This document shows positions 59,524-64,000 of a DNA stretch of 64,000 nt, one piece after another. The position numbers were made by a program, and so were the translations under genes. Each line of letters opens with the position of its first letter. The stretch's first letter is position 1. Under the pieces are notes generated by a model. That model had not been told where the DNA came from. It saw only the letters and a list, made by a program, of their open reading frames with translations, and searched no databases. This DNA comes from Methyloversatilis universalis EHg5 (lineage in GTDB: Bacteria > Pseudomonadota > Gammaproteobacteria > Burkholderiales > Rhodocyclaceae): NCBI RefSeq assembly GCF_000378945.1, contig NZ_KB900539.1, positions 1-64,000 on the forward strand. The letters are read 5' to 3'.

Positions 59524-60968
59524 ACGCCGGTCTGCGCCTGCCCACCGTGCTGGTGGTCGACGACGAAGTGCGCTCGCAGGACGCGATGCGCCGCACGCTG
59601 GAAGAGGATTTCGTCGTGCTCACCGCCAGCGGTGCCGACGACGCGCGCACCCAGCTCGAGCGGCACGAGGTGAACGTCATCCTGTGCGACCAGCGCATGC
59701 CCGGCCTGACCGGCGTCGTGTTCCTTAAAGAGGTGCGCGAGCGCTGGCCGGACATCGTGCGCATCGTCATCTCCGGCTACACCGACTCGGAAGACATCAT
59801 CGCCGGCATCAACGACGCCGGCATCTACCAGTACATCCTGAAGCCCTGGGTGCCGGACCACCTGCTGGCCACCGTGCGCAACGCCGCCGAGGCGCAGACG
59901 CTGCAGCAGGAAACCGCCCGCCTCGACCTCGAACTGCGCACCGCCACGCCGGTGCTGCGCCAGCGCGCCGCGCACAAGCTGGAGCGCGCACGCCGCACCT
60001 TCGGCTTCGACCGCATCGAGCGCGCCGCCGGCAGCCCGATGGACAGCGTGTGCGAAATGGCCGCACGGGTCGCGCGCTACGACCTGTCGGTGCTGGTGCT
60101 GGGCGAATCCGGCACCGGCAAGGAGCTGCTGGCGCGCGCCATCCACTACGCCAGCCCGCGCGCCAACGGCGCTTTCGTGGTGGAGAACTGCGCGGCGATA
60201 CCGGAGACGCTGCTCGAATCCGAACTGTTCGGCCACAAGCGCGGCGCCTTCACCGGCGCCTATGAAGACCACATCGGCCTGTTCCAGCGCGCCGACGGCG
60301 GCACCGTGTTCCTCGACGAAATCGGCGAAACCTCGCCCGCCTTCCAGGTGCGCCTGCTGCGCGTGCTGCAGGAAGGCGAAGTGCGGCCGGTGGGTGGTAC
60401 CCGCGCGGTGCCGGTGGATGTGCGCGTGATCGCCGCCACCCACCGCGACCTCGAACAGCGGGTGCGTGAGGGCCTGTTCCGCGAGGATCTGTATTACCGC
60501 GTCGCCGGCGCCACCTTCACCGTGCCGCCGCTGCGCGAGCGGGTGGGTGACATCGAGCCGATCGCCCGCCGCGTGGTCGACGAGGTCGGCATCGAACTGG
60601 GCCGCCCCGGTGCCTCGCTGACCGACGAGGCCATGGCCTGCCTGATGGGCTACCCGTGGCCGGGCAACATCCGCGAGCTGCGCAACGAACTGGCGCGCGC
60701 ACTGGCGCTGAGCGACAGCGAGCGCATCGAGGCGCAGTCGTTGTCGCAGCGCGTGCTGCACGGTCAGGCCGGCCTGACCGCCACCGCCAGCGCCGCCGCC
60801 CTGCCCGCCAGCGGCACTCTGGCCGAACGCCTCGACGCCATCGAAGCCATGGTGCTGCGCGAAACCCTGCTCCGCCACCGCTGGAACAAAACCCGCGCCG
60901 CCAAGGAACTCGGCCTGTCCCGCGTCGGCCTCAGAGGCAAGATGGTCAGATTTGGACTTGAGGGGTGA
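59520..60968 (+). CDS. hoxA: sigma-54-dependent response regulator HupR/HoxA
   Basis: This NtrC-type regulator drives hydrogenase transcription. The 482-residue protein has a receiver domain (VVDDE near residue 12, phosphorylatable D57 in LCDQRMPG, K108 in LKPW), an AAA+ domain with GESGTGKE (195-202) and GAFTGA (242-247), and a C-terminal Fis-type HTH (RHRWNKTRAAKELGLSRVGL). GAFTGA means it can work with sigma-54. In R. eutropha and R. capsulatus the unphosphorylated form is the active one. The ATG overlaps the hypX stop (ATGA). Confidence 0.94.
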   Translation: MNAGLRLPTVLVVDDEVRSQDAMRRTLEEDFVVLTASGADDARTQLERHEVNVILCDQRMPGLTGVVFLKEVRERWPDIVRIVISGYTDSEDIIAGINDAGIYQYILKPWVPDHLLATVRNAAEAQTLQQETARLDLELRTATPVLRQRAAHKLERARRTFGFDRIERAAGSPMDSVCEMAARVARYDLSVLVLGESGTGKELLARAIHYASPRANGAFVVENCAAIPETLLESELFGHKRGAFTGAYEDHIGLFQRADGGTVFLDEIGETSPAFQVRLLRVLQEGEVRPVGGTRAVPVDVRVIAATHRDLEQRVREGLFREDLYYRVAGATFTVPPLRERVGDIEPIARRVVDEVGIELGRPGASLTDEAMACLMGYPWPGNIRELRNELARALALSDSERIEAQSLSQRVLHGQAGLTATASAAALPASGTLAERLDAIEAMVLRETLLRHRWNKTRAAKELGLSRVGLRGKMVRFGLEG

Positions 60969-61086
60969 GGCAGGGGTTTCGCGAGGCACTGCCTCGCGCC
61001 TGCCGAACCGGCCGGCTGTGCAAAGCCGGCAGTGGGGCAAGGCAGGGGTTTCGCGAAGCACCGCTTCCCGCCCACCGAACCGGCCT
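60969..61086. repeat. direct repeat of ~45 bases downstream of hoxA
   Basis: A unit beginning GGCAGGGGTTTCGCGA and ending CCGAACCGGCC occurs at 60969-61013 and again, slightly diverged, at 61041-61086, 72 bases apart. Each unit contains a small internal inverted repeat (GCGAGGCA/TGCCTCGC in the first). Function unknown. Confidence 0.7.
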
Positions 61087-61098
61087 GCAAGCGTTTCC

Positions 61099-61189
61099 GT
61101 GGGAGCGGTGCCCTCGCCGCGATGTGGCCTGGGCAATGCGTCAGTGCATGATCCGAAGCTGCCATCGCGGCGAGGGCGCCGCTCCCACA
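61099..61189. repeat. inverted REP-like pair (copy C) between hoxA and hupU
   Basis: Direct unit 61099-61123 and complementary unit 61164-61189 (ending GCGCCGCTCCCACA) match the pairs at 26172-26249 and 35906-35994. With the direct repeat just upstream they fill the 292-base gap between hoxA and hupU, the longest gap inside the hydrogenase cluster. The structure could partly separate expression of the H2 sensor from the genes upstream. Confidence 0.8.
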
Positions 61190-61260
61190 GGTCTCGCGCC
61201 CGCCTTGCTACAGTGTGGGTTCAGCATGAACACGACGACGAATGAGTTGAGCACCCGGCG

Positions 61261-62268
61261 ATGAGCACCCCCTTCACCGTTCTATGGCTGCAGTCCGGTG
61301 GCTGCGGCGGCTGCAGCATGTCGCTGCTGTGCGCCGACACCGACGATTTCCACGGCCAGCTGCGCGACGCCGGCATCGACCTGCTGTGGCACCCGTCGCT
61401 GTCGCTGGACAGCGGTGACGACGTGGTGGCGCTGCTCGGCCGCGTTCTCGACGGCACGCAGCCGCTGGACGCGCTGTGTGTCGAGGGCTCGCTGCTGCGC
61501 GGGCCGAATGGCACCGGCCGTTTCCACATCATGGCCGGCACCGGCCTGCCCATGATCGACTGGGTGCGCAAGCTCGCCGCGAAGGCACGCCACGTGATCG
61601 CCATCGGCAGCTGTGCCGCCTGGGGCGGTGTCACCGCGGGCGGCGACAACCCGACCGATGCCTGCGGCCTGCAGTACGAGGACGACGCACGCGGCGGCCT
61701 GCTCGGCGCGGATTTCCATGCCGGCGCCGGCCTGCCGGTGATCAATGTTGCCGGCTGCCCGACCCATCCCAGCTGGGTGCTGGATACCCTCATGGCGCTC
61801 GCTGCCGGCAGCTTCGGCGCCGCCGACCTCGACACGCTGGGCCGGCCGCGCTTCTATGCCGACCAGCTGGTGCACCACGGCTGCACCCGCAACGAGTACT
61901 ACGAATTCAAGGCCAGCGCCGAAAAGCCCTCGGACCTCGGCTGCATGATGGAACACATGGGTTGCAAGGGCACGCAGGCGCACGCCGACTGCAACACCCG
62001 GCCGTGGAACGGCGAAGGCTCCTGCACCCGCGGCGGCTATGCCTGCATCAGCTGCACCGAACCCGGCTTCCAGGAACCCGGCCACCCCTTCCACGCCACG
62101 CCCAAGCTCGCCGGCATTCCGATCGGCCTGCCGACCGACATGCCCAAGGCCTGGTTCGTCGCGCTGGCTTCGCTGTCGAAGTCGGCCACGCCGAAGCGGG
62201 TGAAGGTGAATGCGGTATCGGACCACGTGGTGGTGCCGCCGGTGGCGAGAAGGACGCGCCTGAAGTGA
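61261..62268 (+). CDS. hupU: regulatory (H2-sensing) hydrogenase small subunit HupU/HoxB
   Basis: HupU forms with HupV a cytoplasmic H2 sensor (group 2b). The 335-residue protein lacks a Tat signal and a membrane anchor. The proximal-cluster cysteines are C15 and C18 in SGGCGGCSMS, giving the ordinary GGCGGC pattern rather than the six-Cys pattern of hupS. AIGSCAAWGG, VAGCPTHP and ACISCTEPGFQE are also present. It is co-translated with hupV (GTGA overlap). Confidence 0.95.
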   Translation: MSTPFTVLWLQSGGCGGCSMSLLCADTDDFHGQLRDAGIDLLWHPSLSLDSGDDVVALLGRVLDGTQPLDALCVEGSLLRGPNGTGRFHIMAGTGLPMIDWVRKLAAKARHVIAIGSCAAWGGVTAGGDNPTDACGLQYEDDARGGLLGADFHAGAGLPVINVAGCPTHPSWVLDTLMALAAGSFGAADLDTLGRPRFYADQLVHHGCTRNEYYEFKASAEKPSDLGCMMEHMGCKGTQAHADCNTRPWNGEGSCTRGGYACISCTEPGFQEPGHPFHATPKLAGIPIGLPTDMPKAWFVALASLSKSATPKRVKVNAVSDHVVVPPVARRTRLK

Positions 62269-63716
62269 CCCGCCTCCTCGTCGGACCCTTCAACCGCGTC
62301 GAGGGCGATCTCGAAGTGACACTGGACGTCGCCGATGGCCGGGTCGCGTCGGCGCACGTGAATGCGCCGATGTACCGCGGCTTCGAGCAGATCCTGCGCG
62401 GGCGCGAGCCGCATGACGCGCTGGTGTATGTGCCGCGCATCTGCGGCATCTGTTCGGTGTCGCAGTCGGTGGCGGCGGCGCGGGCACTGGCGGCGCTCGG
62501 CGACATCACGATGCCGGACAACGGCCGCCACGTGACCAACGTGATCCTGGCCACTGAAAATCTGGCTGATCACCTGACCCATTTCTATCTGTTCTTCATG
62601 CCGGATTTCGTGCGACCGGTGTATGCCGGCCGGCCCTGGCATGACGAGGCGGTGCGCCGCTACACGCCGAGCACCGGCGAGCGGGTGCGCGCCGCGATCG
62701 CTGCGCGCCAGCGCTGGTTCACGCTGCTCGGCACGCTGGCCGGCAAGTGGCCGCACACCCAGAGCATCGACCCGGGCGGCTCGACCCGCGCGGTCGACGC
62801 GGCAGAGAAGGTGCGGCTGCTGGCGCGGGTGCGCGAGTTTCGCCGCTTTCTCGAAACCCACACCTATGGCGCGCCGCTGGAAGCGGTGGTCGCACTCGAC
62901 TCGGAAGCGGCGTTCGACGACTGGGTGGCGCGCGACCCGCTGGGCAGCGATCTGCGTTTCTTCGCCACGGTGGCGCGCGACACCGCGCTGGCCACGCTGG
63001 GCGCCGGTCCCGGCCGCTATCTGAGCTACGGCGCCTATCCGCAGCCGGACGGCAGCACCGCGCTCGGGGCTGGCGTGTGGCAGGGCGGCGCGCTGTCGCC
63101 GGTCGATGCCGCAGCCATCCGCGAAGACGCCACCCACGCCTGGCTCAGCGACGCCGGCGGGCCGCAGCACCCGGGTTCCGGTCTCACTGTGCCTGAGCCG
63201 GACAAGCCGGGCGCCTACACCTGGAACAAGGCGCCGCGGCTGGCCGGCGAGGTGGTGGAAACCGGCGCCATCGCGCGCCAGCTGGCGAGCGGCCACCCGC
63301 TCATCGTCGATCTGGTGGGCCGGCATGGCGGCACCGTCTATACCCGCGTGGTGGCCCGCCTGCTCGAATTGGCGCGCGTCGTCACCCTGATGGAAGACTG
63401 GCTGCGCGCGCTGCGGCCGGGCGAGCCCTTCTGCACGCCAGGCCCGCTGCCGGACGAAGGCATCGCGGCCGGCCTGTCTGAAGCCGCGCGCGGCAGCCTG
63501 GGTCACTGGATTTCGGTGCGCGACGGCCGCATCGCCAACTACCAGATCGTGGCACCCACCACCTGGAATTTCTCGCCGCGCGACGCCGACGGCCGGCCCG
63601 GCGCGCTGGAATCGGCGCTCGAAGGTGCGCCGGTGCGCGACGGCGAAACCACGCCGGTGGCGGTGCAGCACATCGTGCGGTCTTTCGATCCGTGCATGGT
63701 GTGCACGGTGCACTGA
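62265..63716 (+). CDS. hupV: regulatory hydrogenase large subunit HupV/HoxC
   Basis: This is the catalytic subunit of the H2 sensor. The 483-residue protein begins at GTG 62265 (VTRLLVGPFNRVEGDLE), has RICGICS (C60 and C63) and ends exactly at CMVCTVH with the stop codon next. There is therefore no C-terminal tail to be cleaved, as known for HoxC/HupV, and it should not need the HupD-type protease. hoxJ often follows in related clusters, but here it does not; the likely kinase is at 24739-26112. Confidence 0.96.
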   Translation: MTRLLVGPFNRVEGDLEVTLDVADGRVASAHVNAPMYRGFEQILRGREPHDALVYVPRICGICSVSQSVAAARALAALGDITMPDNGRHVTNVILATENLADHLTHFYLFFMPDFVRPVYAGRPWHDEAVRRYTPSTGERVRAAIAARQRWFTLLGTLAGKWPHTQSIDPGGSTRAVDAAEKVRLLARVREFRRFLETHTYGAPLEAVVALDSEAAFDDWVARDPLGSDLRFFATVARDTALATLGAGPGRYLSYGAYPQPDGSTALGAGVWQGGALSPVDAAAIREDATHAWLSDAGGPQHPGSGLTVPEPDKPGAYTWNKAPRLAGEVVETGAIARQLASGHPLIVDLVGRHGGTVYTRVVARLLELARVVTLMEDWLRALRPGEPFCTPGPLPDEGIAAGLSEAARGSLGHWISVRDGRIANYQIVAPTTWNFSPRDADGRPGALESALEGAPVRDGETTPVAVQHIVRSFDPCMVCTVH

Positions 63717-63755
63717 AGCTGGGGGCGGAAAGTGACGGGTCGAACCGGGTGCCGG

Positions 63756-63788
63756 ATCGCGCCATAACAATGTGGCGCGATTTTCTTT
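63756..63788 (+). terminator. terminator hairpin after hupV
   Basis: ATCGCGCCA (63756-63764) and TGGCGCGAT (63773-63781) form a perfect 9-bp stem with an 8-base loop, followed by a T-rich run (TTTCTTTTTT). It lies 40 bases after hupV and would end the hydrogenase transcript. The same TGGCGCGAT word recurs at about 63803, so it may also be an operator for the next gene. Confidence 0.75.
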
Positions 63789-63832
63789 TTTGTGCCAATA
63801 TTTTGGCGCGATAAATGGATTGCGCCACTGAA

Positions 63833-64000
63833 ATGCCCCGATCCCGCTCGTCCATCGTTCCAGACACGCTCGCCGCGCTGATCGCCCGCCATCCGGAGGG
63901 CATCGGTGTGGAGGGCCTGCTGCGCGCGCTCGGTGACGGCGTGGCGCGGCGCACGCTGCAGCGCCGGCTGTCCGGACTGGTCGCGCAGGGCTGCGTCCTG
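63833..64000 (+). CDS. start of an HTH-type protein, cut by the window end
   Basis: The 56 visible residues (MPRSRSSIVPDTLAALIARH, then EGIGVEGLLRALGDGVARRT and LQRRLSGLVAQGCVL) look like an N-terminal winged-helix DNA-binding domain. Such domains precede various effectors, but the rest of the protein is outside the window, so the family is not assigned. The upstream region has two or three GCGCCA/TGGCGC half-sites that could be an autoregulatory operator. Confidence 0.55.
   Translation, partial: MPRSRSSIVPDTLAALIARHPEGIGVEGLLRALGDGVARRTLQRRLSGLVAQGCVL

Overview
The window looks like the replication-origin end of the chromosome of a high-GC betaproteobacterium that can grow on H2 and CO2. 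It opens with dnaA-dnaN-gyrB on the + strand, without recF between dnaN and gyrB, as is usual in Betaproteobacteria. DnaA-box-like sequences and an AT-rich stretch lie between dnaA and dnaN (likely oriC). The red-type (form IC) RuBisCO operon with cbbX and the hydrogenase cluster both recall Cupriavidus and facultatively autotrophic or methylotrophic Rhodocyclales. The genus cannot be fixed from sequence reading alone.

Layout. (1) 1-5734: replication core. (2) 5735-17957: accessory island. It holds a complete IS5-family element (5823-7033, with inverted repeats and an ATAG target duplication), a 2019-codon STAND-type ATPase with an N-terminal nuclease-like domain (candidate Avs-like anti-phage sensor), an N-truncated Fic gene, a VapBC module with a perfect operator palindrome, a YjdM/PhnA-like zinc-ribbon protein, a decayed second Fic copy, and an overlapping GIY-YIG / membrane-NERD nuclease pair. 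(3) 17958-26112: a Tat-exported formamidase-like enzyme behind a sigma-54 promoter candidate, an arylamine N-acetyltransferase, a GGDEF-EAL protein, an EamA transporter, an AraC regulator, and a soluble PAS histidine kinase that I judge to be HupT/HoxJ. (4) 26280-38840: the CO2-fixation operon on the - strand, read as cbbL-S-X-Y-E-Z-F-P-T, then a degenerate GAPDH-like gene, then cbbA, with cbbR divergent. cbbK is absent. (5) 38961-42675: an MHYT-PAS-GAF-GGDEF protein and a class V aminotransferase. (6) 43228-63716: a nearly continuous 20-kb hydrogenase cluster on the + strand: structural genes (hupS, hupL, hupE, cytochrome b), maturation genes (hupD-F-G-H-I-J-K, hypA-B-F-C-D-E-X), and regulatory genes hupR/hoxA, hupU/hoxB and hupV/hoxC. 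(7) The 3' end of the window cuts a small HTH-type gene.

How the genes work together. H2 would be oxidised at the periplasmic face by an O2-tolerant group 1d [NiFe] enzyme: the small subunit has the six-cysteine proximal-cluster signature. Electrons would pass to quinone through the b-type cytochrome, powering the Calvin cycle encoded next door. H2 would be sensed by the cytoplasmic HupUV hydrogenase, passed to the HupT/HoxJ-like kinase 35 kb away, and on to the sigma-54 activator HupR/HoxA. A perfect FNR-type box and a near-consensus -24/-12 element stand before hupS. Three inverted REP-like pairs are scattered through the window, one of them between cbbL and cbbS.
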